Below are positions 33,501-40,569 of a DNA stretch of 42,698 nucleotides, piece by piece; within the stretch, counting starts at the first letter, position 1, and each line of letters begins with the position of its first letter. Origin of the DNA: an uncultured Veillonellaceae bacterium. GTDB lineage: Bacteria; Bacillota; Negativicutes; Selenomonadales; Selenomonadaceae. The translations under genes and the position numbers were made by a program. Where the stretch lies: positions 1-42,698 of the forward strand of contig ONCF01000003.1 of NCBI GenBank assembly GCA_900316275.1, in the 5' to 3' direction. The notes under the pieces are model-generated. The model ran no database searches. It saw only the letters and a program-made list of their open reading frames with translations, and had not been told where the DNA came from.

Positions 33501-33864
33501 CAACGAGATGAACCGCGAGATTACGCAGGCTATTCTCGAGCAGCGCGGCTACACGGTGGACACGGCCGTGAACGGACAGGAGGCCGTGGAGCGGTTCGAG
33601 CAGGCGCCGGAGGGTACGTATCAGGGGGTCCTCATGGATGTGCAGATGCCCATTATGGACGGCTGCGAGGCGACGAAGGCCATCCGCCACAGCGCGCACC
33701 CGCAGGCCGCGAGCATCTGCATTATCGGCCTCAGCGCCGATGTCTTCGCCGACGACGTGGCGAAGGGTATCGCCTGCGGCATGAACGACTACATCAGCAA
33801 ACCCGTCGACGCCCATAAACTCGCCACCATCCTGGCCCGCTGCCTGCGCGGCGCAAAGCATTGA
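30556..33864 (+). CDS. BvgS-like hybrid sensor histidine kinase with tandem periplasmic binding domains
   Basis: A 1102-residue receptor kinase. After a signal/anchor helix (about residues 17-36) come two SBP_bac_3 domains (about 64-300 and 310-525), a transmembrane helix (about 540-562), a PAS-like domain (about 580-700), a HisKA domain with phospho-acceptor His735 in SSMSHEIRTPLNAI, an HATPase with N box NIISNALKF, DTGIGM and GGSGLGMS, and a C-terminal receiver with Asp1028 in VLMDVQMPIMDG and Lys in SKPVD. No Hpt domain, so phosphate must pass to a separate Hpt or the receiver is a brake. The two Venus flytrap domains should bind a small solute. No response regulator is adjacent. Its ligand is unknown; the layout mirrors the diguanylate cyclase at 15195. 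Confidence 0.94.
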   Translation: MRQGWEKRQAVAKSRYGACLLFVLLLLVQLALPASADELGHPGQGIAAAPQPYQSEAWPQEERNMRVALTMFPGLYGYDSRGDRTGYVYDCLQFVRGYLPWHFEYHDFAMTDSWASHIAALRQGDVDLLANMHRTPEREQEFIFSRIPMGIARSVLLCRNDDERFSKGDYTACRGQRIGMVREYYRAEELMTQLGTPGTDYTPVEYESVGAAYAALREGEVELILMSSVQPTPTDMRIVESSNGEPVFFMMRADEQEYMHELERAMLRLDRTQPEWSSEAYKRYYDSRDALETTISPTERDFLQQFAQSGQVLRVVVMPQQPPYAFWQDGAMDGILVDLLAATMERLELPYTLLRAETPEAALGYIESGEADIILGSTLDLASAESAGFRLSSPLLHVGLGRLQRRGYGSAVERVAMTRAVHTQLTRAGLLPLWTEVQVFDDFEAAVTAVRSGACDALEAPLLTLQDYLHKDSRNDLELQVLTERELSMTFAVRNGIDPRLVSLLQHAVPTVSDPAYQHAFADHMHYSLPPSTWENFVSSHPQQFVVMALLVIMSIAGASYNILRIRNNRKFELRRQELEAFLRYACMTNELVSRVDLDSRTAIFYRLGEDGHVVIEERPWVVSDYVGKLVPEEQPRWEDDGDLHIAMVQAIREGRQFQCEEHMPGPNGTLRYLHVIFQPIHDPRNRRTQYIYFRYDNTQEVLQERQQKEALIAALANAEEASKAKETFLSSMSHEIRTPLNAIIGYLDLVDRADVPLGKIRHAIHNARVAANTLLMLINNVLDMNAIGRGKIQVSLSPMNLQELLTELQTIFQGQADVKQITLTLDSSSLLRAEVMGDQLHLRQVCSNIISNALKFTPKGGEVTVQVEQVRQVNDVYLTTFIFRDTGIGMSQAELEKLYKPFEQANARTRQQYGGSGLGMSIAWNLVKLMHGNIQVESTPGEGTTYHVTLPLQAAKAPTEPQAEAEEVQAVPGVHLLVVDDNEMNREITQAILEQRGYTVDTAVNGQEAVERFEQAPEGTYQGVLMDVQMPIMDGCEATKAIRHSAHPQAASICIIGLSADVFADDVAKGIACGMNDYISKPVDAHKLATILARCLRGAKH

Positions 33865-33867
33865 GCA

Positions 33868-33912
33868 CACTAAAAAAGGAGCCGCAAGTAAATGTGGCTC
33901 CTTTTTTAGTTC
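33868..33912. terminator. Bidirectional terminator after the hybrid kinase
   Basis: ACTAAAAAAGGAGCC pairs with GGCTCCTTTTTTAGT (15 bp), with A and T runs on opposite arms, so it can work in both directions, including for the convergent nitrogenase-like operon. Confidence 0.88.
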
Positions 33913-33916
33913 GAGG

Positions 33917-34127
33917 CTACGTCCGCGCGGGCTGGGCATTAGCGTCATTCCGCTAAGTAATTTTGCTAAAATGATTTTTTGCCAGGAATTAATCCTGTAA
34001 ATGGACTTAAACGCGCTTCGCTTGAACGAAAGTCAATTTACGAGGGTTCTGGTAGGCAAAAAAATCATTTCTTAACGCAAAATTCCAACGCTCCATTCGT
34101 GCTAATGCCCCAGCCCACGCTACGTTG
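33917..34127. repeat. Long imperfect palindrome, MITE-like or structured element
   Basis: The arms are complementary over about 100 bases each and centred near 34022. GGGCTGGGCATTAGC (33929-33943) matches the complement of GCTAATGCCCCAGCCC (34101-34116), and AAATGATTTTTTGCC (ending 33983) matches that of GGCAAAAAAATCATTT (34055-34070), with weaker pairing between and toward both the centre and the outer ends. There is no open frame of note. It fills the gap between a terminator and the 3' end of the nitrogenase-like operon. No obvious target-site duplication was found by eye. Transposon-derived MITE or a stable RNA hairpin are both possible. Confidence 0.7.
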
Positions 34128-34133
34128 GTGGCA

Positions 34134-35354
34134 TTATTGAAGCTTTTGGACAAATTTCCGGAATTCTTCTCGTACAATCAAGTTGGGAATCTGCTCGGCA
34201 TATAGCCGTCCGGAGAAAGCCTCGTGCGGCAGGGGAGTGAAGCGGGGGCTGGCGGGGGCGATGGGGGCGTACATGGGGTCGGCGATGATACTGCGCGCCT
34301 GGGCAAATAGGGGCTCGAGGTCGCATTCGTCAGTGGCGCGCAGGGTGTCGGGACGCAGCAGCGAGGCGTCGGTCTCCATGGGCACGATGACGCGGTAGTG
34401 CGTGCCGGTGGCCGCCTCAAGGGCGAGCGCGAGCGACTGCGCATACACATTTTCGCCGATGAGTAAATCCGAGGCTGCATGGCAGCTGGCTTCTATGTCC
34501 GTGATAATGTTGCAGTTTTGTTTATCCTTGGCTGCTTCTTTAATTGCTATTGCCAGTTTTTCTTGCAGTACCCCGATGGGGACACCGATGACATATGGGA
34601 TACCGCACTGCTCGTAGAGCACGCGTGCAGCGCCGAGACCGCCGTAGCTGAGTACGACATTGACGTCGGCGGTTGTGCTGGTCTCGATGTCGGCGAGCGT
34701 GGAGCCCATGGCCCAGCAGCTTTGCACGGTGAAATCATTTGCCGTGGCCCAGCTGTGTATGCTGGTGACGCTGCCGTTCGTGGCGAAGTCCAGCGGGGTG
34801 ACGCCGAGCAGGTTGATACGTATAGTCTTTTGCGTGTCTGGTGTAGCACCAGAATTTTGTGCCGGTACCGTCGTTTTTGCCCAATACGGCTCGCGGCCCT
34901 GGCTGGCGGTGGCGACGTGGTGGGACAGGTACTCAAGTGCGTAGTTGATGCCCTGCGCGTAGTAGTGCATGTTGTTCGTGGGCAGGGTGAACGTGGGCGT
35001 GCCCGTGGCCTGTTCGACAAGGCGCGCGAGCGCGGCCATGTCGGTGCCAATCATAAAGGGAATCTGGCTCGGAATGAGGCAGACAAAGGCGGGCTGCTGC
35101 TGGTGCACGGTCGCGATGGTTTCGTCGAGCAGGTGCTGGTCGTTGCCGAGGATGGCATCCTGCTCGTTGAGCCCGGAGACATAAATCATACTGTCCATGT
35201 CGTACCAGCGCGGTTCATCATGCGTCGTGTAGGTGGAGTTGCAGCCGGAGGGGTCGTGGATGACGACCATGCCGCCGAGCTCGAACAGGGCGGAGCAGAC
35301 GCCGAACGTGTCGGCGGAGTAGGTAGAAATGATGCGCGCGGTCTGTTTCAGCAT
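34134..35354 (-). CDS. Nitrogenase component 1-like protein (second subunit, NifK-like position)
   Basis: A 406-residue protein of the nitrogenase component 1 superfamily (PF00148). The first 110 residues show the fold's cluster-binding region: IHDPSGCNSTYTTHDEPRW with Cys38 and FVCLIPSQIPFMIGTD with Cys92, spaced like NifK/BchB cluster cysteines, plus Cys20. NifK-type length is about 500, so this is a short member. The rest has alternating Rossmann-like units (IRINLLGVTPLDFA; DVNVVLSYGGLGAARVLYEQ). ATG 35354 is chosen because GGAGG lies 12 bases upstream; GTG 35363 is possible. It overlaps the upstream subunit's end. Real nitrogenase is excluded by the lack of FeMo-cofactor ligands and of nifH nearby. 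Substrate unknown. Confidence 0.85.
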   Translation of the reverse strand: MLKQTARIISTYSADTFGVCSALFELGGMVVIHDPSGCNSTYTTHDEPRWYDMDSMIYVSGLNEQDAILGNDQHLLDETIATVHQQQPAFVCLIPSQIPFMIGTDMAALARLVEQATGTPTFTLPTNNMHYYAQGINYALEYLSHHVATASQGREPYWAKTTVPAQNSGATPDTQKTIRINLLGVTPLDFATNGSVTSIHSWATANDFTVQSCWAMGSTLADIETSTTADVNVVLSYGGLGAARVLYEQCGIPYVIGVPIGVLQEKLAIAIKEAAKDKQNCNIITDIEASCHAASDLLIGENVYAQSLALALEAATGTHYRVIVPMETDASLLRPDTLRATDECDLEPLFAQARSIIADPMYAPIAPASPRFTPLPHEAFSGRLYAEQIPNLIVREEFRKFVQKLQ

Positions 35355-36685
35355 AAGCAGCACGGTCCTCCCCAGCCTTTGCGGCGAATGAGCGCCTCGG
35401 TGTCTTTCGGTGTGGCAAAGGCTTCCTGCATGAGTTGGGCGAGCTTGATGATGCCGGTAAAGGCAAAGAGCCCGCCGCCTTCAACGAAGTTGACAAAGTA
35501 TTCTGTGCCCGTGAAGTAGGCGGCCTTCTGGCCGAGTGCGAGCCATTGCTCGCCATCTGTTGTGCGCGGTTGCAGGCGCATGTCGGCGTTTTTCGTGGCC
35601 CAAAGCTGCATATCCGGGCAGTGTGTCTGCAACCAGCGGAAATTAGGCTCGTCCTCGGGCAGAAAGGCGTCGGCGTAAAGGGCGCGTACGTTGAAGCCGT
35701 GCGCGACGAGCAGGCGCGCGAGGCTCGCGGGGTGAAAGACGAAGGTAAAGTCGATGGCAATGGGCATGTCGCCGATGGCTGCGTGCAGGTCGGCGAGGGC
35801 CTGCTCACAGGCGGCACGGCGCGGTGTGTAGTCAGGGCGCGGCACGCCGATGCGGTTGGCGACTGCGTTGAGCCCGGCCTCGATTTCCTCATAGCGCCAA
35901 AGCTGCGGGATGTGCAGGGCGTCCTGTCCCAGGCGTTGCGTACAGTCGGCGGCCGCAGGGCCGGTGAAGGGATTGTACCAGATGTTGAACTGGCAGCGGG
36001 CCATTTGCAGGAATTCGTCATAGGTTTGGCACGTCGTCATATCGCGCACGGTCCAGCCGTTTTGCGTGAGCAGCCGTAGCAGGTCACTTTCCTGGTCCGT
36101 GGGCAGATTGGAACCGAGGATGTTGCAGGCGTGGGCGTCTTTTTGCGCAGGCGGCACAGGGCGCAGCTGACGGTAGATTTCGCGGCGCTCGCGCTGCTCG
36201 GGCGTGATACTGCGCGTCTGGCGGATGGGGTCCATCATACAGGGGATGAAGTCGATGGCGGGATATTTCGCGCGCAGCGTGTCGTAGACGTAGGTGAAGT
36301 TCACGCCGAGGAAGTGGTGCACGCAGGCGGGGAAAACGAGAATGGCGCGCGGCCGCTGCGGCAGGCGGTCGACGATGTCGCTGATGCCGTCGATGAGGAA
36401 ATGCTCGTTGTCGACGTCCGTGAGGTCCTGCTCCTGCACCTCAATGGTGGAGAAGCGGTCCATAGCACCCATCTCGGCGGCCGTGAGCACGACGCCGCGC
36501 AAACAGCCCGAGGCGCAGATGTAGATCTGGTGCGACTCCGGCAACTGCATGCCCGTATGCACGATGTTCCAGGTGCCACGCGCGGCGGGCGAGTATTCGA
36601 GCGTATGTGCAAACGGTGCGGGGAACGCCGCGTCAGCCAGACGCACGCAGGCCCGCGTCGGCCGCCCATTGATTTTCGTCAGCAC
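35348..36685 (-). CDS. Nitrogenase component 1-like protein (first subunit, NifD-like position)
   Basis: A 445-residue partner of the downstream protein, same superfamily. Cluster-type cysteines are Cys57 and Cys61 in HQIYICASGCLRGVV and Cys121 in AILVFPACVHHFLG. The N-terminal HTLEYSPAARGTWNIVHTGM matches a group of uncharacterised nitrogenase-like proteins of Firmicutes. The nitrogenase cofactor-binding Cys and His near the C-terminus are not seen; instead FVNFVEGGGLFAFTGI stands there. The protein ends in GGPCCLC, an odd cysteine-rich tail directly over the next gene's start. GTG start with GAGGTG overlapping the hypE stop, so translation is coupled to hypE. Likely a redox enzyme subunit with a bridging Fe-S cluster; reaction unknown. 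Confidence 0.85.
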   Translation of the reverse strand: MLTKINGRPTRACVRLADAAFPAPFAHTLEYSPAARGTWNIVHTGMQLPESHQIYICASGCLRGVVLTAAEMGAMDRFSTIEVQEQDLTDVDNEHFLIDGISDIVDRLPQRPRAILVFPACVHHFLGVNFTYVYDTLRAKYPAIDFIPCMMDPIRQTRSITPEQRERREIYRQLRPVPPAQKDAHACNILGSNLPTDQESDLLRLLTQNGWTVRDMTTCQTYDEFLQMARCQFNIWYNPFTGPAAADCTQRLGQDALHIPQLWRYEEIEAGLNAVANRIGVPRPDYTPRRAACEQALADLHAAIGDMPIAIDFTFVFHPASLARLLVAHGFNVRALYADAFLPEDEPNFRWLQTHCPDMQLWATKNADMRLQPRTTDGEQWLALGQKAAYFTGTEYFVNFVEGGGLFAFTGIIKLAQLMQEAFATPKDTEALIRRKGWGGPCCLC

Positions 36686-36694
36686 AATATCACC

Positions 36695-37756
36695 TCAGCA
36701 AATGCGTGGCAGCAGCTCGCCGCCCGGCGCGGGCAGCATGGTCTGTGTGCCGATTTCCGTATCGACGATGACTTTGCCCGCATTTTCCGCCGTAACGGTG
36801 CCGATGATGGCGGCCTCCTGCGAGTACTTGCCCTGACGCAGTACCTCGACAAGCTGCGGCGCGATGCTCTGCGGCGCGAAAATAACGAGGCGGCCCTCGC
36901 AGGCGAGGTAAAGCGGGTTGAGGCCGAGCATGCCGCAGACGCCTTTGACGGCCGGGGCGACGGGGATGTCGGCCTCGTGCAGGCGGATACCGACGTGGCT
37001 TTCCTCGGCGATTTCGTAGAGCACGGTGCCCACACCACCGCGCGTGGCGTCGCGGATGACGTGGATGTCACCTTTATCGTCCGCGTCCAGGCTGTTGAAC
37101 AGGCTTTCGACCGTGTGCCATAGCGGCGCGCAGTCGCTCGTGACGTCCGCGTCGATATCAAAGTCGTTGCGCGCGAGCAGAATGGTGCAGCCATGGCGGC
37201 CGATGTCGCCCGTCACGATAACGGCGTCACCTGCCTGGGCGCGTGCGCCTGCGGGATGGGCGCCAGGCAGCACCTCGCCAATCCCCGTGGTTGTGATGAA
37301 GATGTGGTCGACCTGGCCACGGCCCGCGACTTTCGTATCACCAGCTACAATGCGCACGCCGGCCTCAGCGGCCGTCTTTTCCATATAGCTCGCGATGGTC
37401 TCGAGGTCGGCGAGGCGGAACCCCTCCTCAATCTGGAACGCGCAGGCGAGGTAGCGCGGACGTGCGCCCATGCACGCGAGGTCGTTGACGGTGCCGCAGA
37501 TGGCGAGCTTGCCGATGTTGCCGCCGGGGAACTGCCACGGCGAGACAATGAAGCCGTCCGTAGTAAAAGCAGCTTTCGTCCCGCCGAGCGGCAGGATAGC
37601 CGCGTCGTCGGCGGTAAACTCGGGATTGCGGAAATGTGCGGCAAAGACATCGTGGATGAGAGCCGCGGTCTGCCGCCCGCCCGCGCCATGCGCGAGGGTA
37701 ATACGTTTATCATCAATTTTTACGTTCATGGATTTGTTTATGTTACTCTTAAGCAT
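36695..37756 (-). CDS. hypE: HypE-like carbamoyl-dehydratase (hydrogenase maturation family)
   Basis: A 353-residue protein of the PurM/AIR-synthetase-like fold. HGAGGRQ, DDAAILPLGGTKAAFTTDGF, SPWQFPGGNIGKLAICGTVN and DATRGGVGTVLYEIAEES are all HypE hallmarks. It ends LLPRIC, the C-terminal Cys that receives a carbamoyl group from HypF and is dehydrated with ATP to a thiocyanate, the source of the cyanide ligands of [NiFe] hydrogenase. The family PRIC tail is therefore intact and the enzyme should be active. ATG 37756 with AAAGG upstream; Met at 37729 is an alternative. It is the first gene of an operon with two nitrogenase-like proteins, with no hypA, B, C, D or F in the window. Whether it serves a hydrogenase elsewhere or the neighbours is open. 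Confidence 0.9.
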   Translation of the reverse strand: MLKSNINKSMNVKIDDKRITLAHGAGGRQTAALIHDVFAAHFRNPEFTADDAAILPLGGTKAAFTTDGFIVSPWQFPGGNIGKLAICGTVNDLACMGARPRYLACAFQIEEGFRLADLETIASYMEKTAAEAGVRIVAGDTKVAGRGQVDHIFITTTGIGEVLPGAHPAGARAQAGDAVIVTGDIGRHGCTILLARNDFDIDADVTSDCAPLWHTVESLFNSLDADDKGDIHVIRDATRGGVGTVLYEIAEESHVGIRLHEADIPVAPAVKGVCGMLGLNPLYLACEGRLVIFAPQSIAPQLVEVLRQGKYSQEAAIIGTVTAENAGKVIVDTEIGTQTMLPAPGGELLPRIC

Positions 37757-38024
37757 ATGAGGTGTCGCCTTTCTCTGGGAATATTGGTGCTGGTTAAACC
37801 GGCACATACATCATGATACCACAACGTACCCAAATAAGTTAGTCAGTATTCATAGTATTTCCAGCAAAAATTAACATATCCGGCCACAGAATCAGCCACC
37901 AAAAGCAGGAAAACAGCTGCTAAATTGCGAATATACATAGTATATCAAGTCAACTATTGCTGGTGCTGTGTGTTGCACGGTGCCAACAGGTTGTTACGGC
38001 ATAAATTCAGAGGGAGTGATTTTT

Positions 38025-39638
38025 ATGAGACTCGAGTTTGTCGGTGCGGCACATACGGTCACGGGCTCGTGCTATCTGCTGGAGGTCGGCGACCGGCGGT
38101 TTCTTGTGGACTGCGGTATGTTCCAGGGCGCGCGGCGCATCCGCGACCTCAACTACGATGAGTTCCCGTTCCGGCCCGCGGACATTGAGGCTGTGCTGCT
38201 GACACACGCGCATGTTGACCACTGCGGTCTCATCCCGAAACTGGTCAAGGATGGTTTCCAAGGCGTGGTCTACGCGACGAGTGCGACGGCCGATCTCGTG
38301 CGCATTATGCTGCCCGATTCGGCGCACATCCAGCAGTCCGATACCGAGATGCTGAACCGCAAGGGCCGTAGGCGTGGTGACGCCCCGGTGGAGCCCCTGT
38401 ACTCGCTCGACGATGCGGCGGAGGCCATCAAGCGCGTGCAGACTGTGCCCTATGACAAGCCGTTCCAGCTCACGGAGGATATCAGCGTGACGTTCCGCGA
38501 CGCGGGGCACATCCTCGGCTCGGCCATCATCGAGATGTGGGTGACGGAGCAGGGCAAGACATCGAAGCTCGTCTTTTCCGGCGACCTCGGCCAGCCGAAC
38601 CAGCCCATCATCAAGGACCCGACGCTCATCGACGGCGCGGACTTCGTGCTCATGGAGTCGACGTACGGCAATCGCCTGCACGAGGTCTATGACAAGGAAA
38701 CGGCACTCGCGGAAATCATCAACGACACGATGGACCGCGGTGGCAACCTCGTCATCCCGTCGTTTGCGGTCGGGCGCACGCAGACGCTGCTGTACTATCT
38801 CTACCGTCTGTGGAAACAGGAGCGCATCGACGGTGATATCCCCATCATCATCGACAGCCCGCTGGCCATCAACGCCACGCGCGTGTTCCTGCGCCATTTC
38901 GAGGATTTCGACGACGAGACGATCAAGGCCTTTGAAAAGACGGGCAAGGTGCCAGACTTTCCGCAGGTGCAGATTTGCGAGACGGCTGCCGAGTCGCGTG
39001 CGCTGAACTCAGAGGAGGGCTCGGCCATCATCATCTCCGCCTCCGGCATGGCCGATGCCGGCCGCGTGCTGCATCATCTGAAACATAACCTCTGGCGCCC
39101 AGAGTCCACGGTGCTGTTCGTGGGCTATCAGGCCGAGGGGTGCCTGGGCCGTCGCCTGCTCGACGGCATCAAGCGCGTGCGGGTGCTCGGCGAGGAGGTC
39201 GTCGTGCGGGCACAGATCAAGTCGCTCGACGGTTTCTCTGCGCATGCCGACCAGAACCAGCTCATGGACTGGCTCGGCCACATCCAGAACCCGAAGCCGG
39301 CCAAGGTCTTTATCGTACACGGCGAGGCACAGTCACAGGAGGCCATCAAGGCCCGTATCCAGAAAGAGCTCGGCGAGGAGGTTTACGTACCGTTCCGCGG
39401 CGATGCAGTCGAAATCAGCGGGCGTTCCTCCGAGGTGCGCGCGTCGCAGATCCCCGAGGTTTCGGTCGAGGTCGAGATGGAGAATGTGCTGCGGACGTTC
39501 GACGACGATTATCGCAACCTGCGGCATAAGGTGCTCACGCTGGTCATCCGCCAGCCGAAACTCATGGAGCCGGTCATCCGCACGATGACCAAGGGTGTGA
39601 ACTACCTGCGCAAGCTGTTTGCACCGTTTAATATCTAA
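38025..39638 (+). CDS. Metallo-beta-lactamase / beta-CASP fold RNA-processing exonuclease family
   Basis: A 537-residue protein with a zinc metallo-beta-lactamase core and an inserted beta-CASP domain. The metal motif THAHVDHCGL (about residues 60-69) and MFQGARR, then AGHILGSA (about 155-162), the FSGDLG zinc ligand, and beta-CASP motifs ESTYGNR and PSFAVGRTQTLL precede SASGMADAGR and the C-terminal DGFSAHADQNQL. This is the YsH/Ysh1-type group, likely an RNase or a zinc-dependent hydrolase of nucleic acids. ATG 38025 follows AGAGGGAG; the upstream extension to 37968 is Cys-rich noise. It is divergent from hypE with about 268 bases between, where I see only a weak near-palindrome ATATAC/GTATAT at 37931-37945. 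RNA target unknown. Confidence 0.88.
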   Translation: MRLEFVGAAHTVTGSCYLLEVGDRRFLVDCGMFQGARRIRDLNYDEFPFRPADIEAVLLTHAHVDHCGLIPKLVKDGFQGVVYATSATADLVRIMLPDSAHIQQSDTEMLNRKGRRRGDAPVEPLYSLDDAAEAIKRVQTVPYDKPFQLTEDISVTFRDAGHILGSAIIEMWVTEQGKTSKLVFSGDLGQPNQPIIKDPTLIDGADFVLMESTYGNRLHEVYDKETALAEIINDTMDRGGNLVIPSFAVGRTQTLLYYLYRLWKQERIDGDIPIIIDSPLAINATRVFLRHFEDFDDETIKAFEKTGKVPDFPQVQICETAAESRALNSEEGSAIIISASGMADAGRVLHHLKHNLWRPESTVLFVGYQAEGCLGRRLLDGIKRVRVLGEEVVVRAQIKSLDGFSAHADQNQLMDWLGHIQNPKPAKVFIVHGEAQSQEAIKARIQKELGEEVYVPFRGDAVEISGRSSEVRASQIPEVSVEVEMENVLRTFDDDYRNLRHKVLTLVIRQPKLMEPVIRTMTKGVNYLRKLFAPFNI

Positions 39639-39655
39639 TCGTAGCACATTTTTGA

Positions 39656-39684
39656 TTTACGTAGCGCGAGGAAAGCGTTATAAT
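39656..39684 (+). promoter_or_regulatory. Promoter of the small membrane protein gene at 39767
   Basis: TTTACG (39656-39661), 17-base spacer, TATAAT (39679-39684). Confidence 0.7.
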
Positions 39685-39766
39685 AAAGGCAACAATCAAG
39701 AAATTCAGATATCGGCGCGGTCAGGCAGATACAGGTGACCGCGTTGAGAGAAAGAGGATGATTCCC

Positions 39767-40006
39767 ATGCCGCCTATAGACGTAATCGTCGGTTTGCTCG
39801 TTGTATGTGTGTTCGGTTTCCTGCTGGGCATGTACTCGACGATGGGCTACTATGTGAGGCACGACGATTATCCAGTCAAAAAGCTCAGCAATGGGCAGAT
39901 ACTTTCTGGCGGCCTGCTGGCCATGTACATTTTTGGCTGTGCCTTTATCGTGCTCGTAGGTTTTCTGCTCATTTATGGGCTGGATAATACCGGCGCACTG
40001 TTGTAA
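39767..40006 (+). CDS. Small membrane protein, unknown
   Basis: A 79-residue protein with two hydrophobic helices (about 5-25 and 48-73) joined by a polar loop GYYVRHDDYPVKKLSNGQIL. ATG 39767 is chosen because AAAGAGG lies nine bases before it; ATG 39758 sits on top of that ribosome binding site. I do not recognise a family. It has its own promoter and is followed by a secreted protein and a bacteriohemerythrin gene on the same strand, but gaps of about 120 bases make a common operon uncertain. Confidence 0.65.
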   Translation: MPPIDVIVGLLVVCVFGFLLGMYSTMGYYVRHDDYPVKKLSNGQILSGGLLAMYIFGCAFIVLVGFLLIYGLDNTGALL

Positions 40007-40128
40007 AGCGGTTGCTGGTGACTAATTTAAGTGAGAATTGCATACGGAATTGGTAGGGTGCGATGAGAAACATCCAGAGGGGCGTGGCTGGCTGCAGTCG
40101 GCGGCGTCCTCGGGGGAGGGTGATTTTG

Positions 40129-40533
40129 ATGCGTTCAATGCGTTCTGTATTGGCAGGTGCCCTCATGGGCCTGCTTGTCTGTATGCCCGCAGCGGGGGCG
40201 GCCTCCTGGGTGCCGGTGGGTGCCGATGCGGAGGCCAGCTACGAGCTGGATACCGAGGCCACATGGTACAATCCCGCGCGGGAGGAGGGCGGTGCGTTGC
40301 TGCGCGTGACGCTCTATGAGCCGCATTATGGGGTCCGGGCCTATATCACGCCGGTGCGCCTGTTCTACCATCTGGAGCCGTGGACCATGCTGCAGTTCGA
40401 TGCCAAACTGCTCAATGATGACGGTCTCCTGCTGGCCACCTATCCCAAGGTGCGCGCGGTGACTGCCGAGGATGGCTCGCCCGAGCGTGTCATCATGGAA
40501 AGCATCCGTCAGCAGCCCTTGGGGAAGCTGTGA
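40129..40533 (+). CDS. Secreted/periplasmic hypothetical protein
   Basis: A 134-residue protein with a classical signal peptide: MRSMRSVLAGALMGLLVCMP then AAGAA, probably cleaved near residue 25. The mature part is a small beta-rich protein (SYELDTEATWYNPAREEGGA; LLRVTLYEPHYGVRAYITPV) with no catalytic motif I can name. It resembles the many conserved exported proteins of Negativicutes without known function. ATG 40129 follows GGAGGG; the longer frame from 40063 adds an Arg-rich head that would spoil the signal peptide. A bacteriohemerythrin gene starts 36 bases later, so joint transcription is likely. Confidence 0.75.
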   Translation: MRSMRSVLAGALMGLLVCMPAAGAASWVPVGADAEASYELDTEATWYNPAREEGGALLRVTLYEPHYGVRAYITPVRLFYHLEPWTMLQFDAKLLNDDGLLLATYPKVRAVTAEDGSPERVIMESIRQQPLGKL

Positions 40534-40569
40534 CGGGGAAAGTATCTCGGGAGAAAAGAGCATAGGCTT

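Noticed and set aside
34134-36685. True nitrogenase nifDK
   Set aside because: The cofactor-binding Cys/His are missing, the subunits are short, and nifH, nifE, nifN and nifB are absent here.
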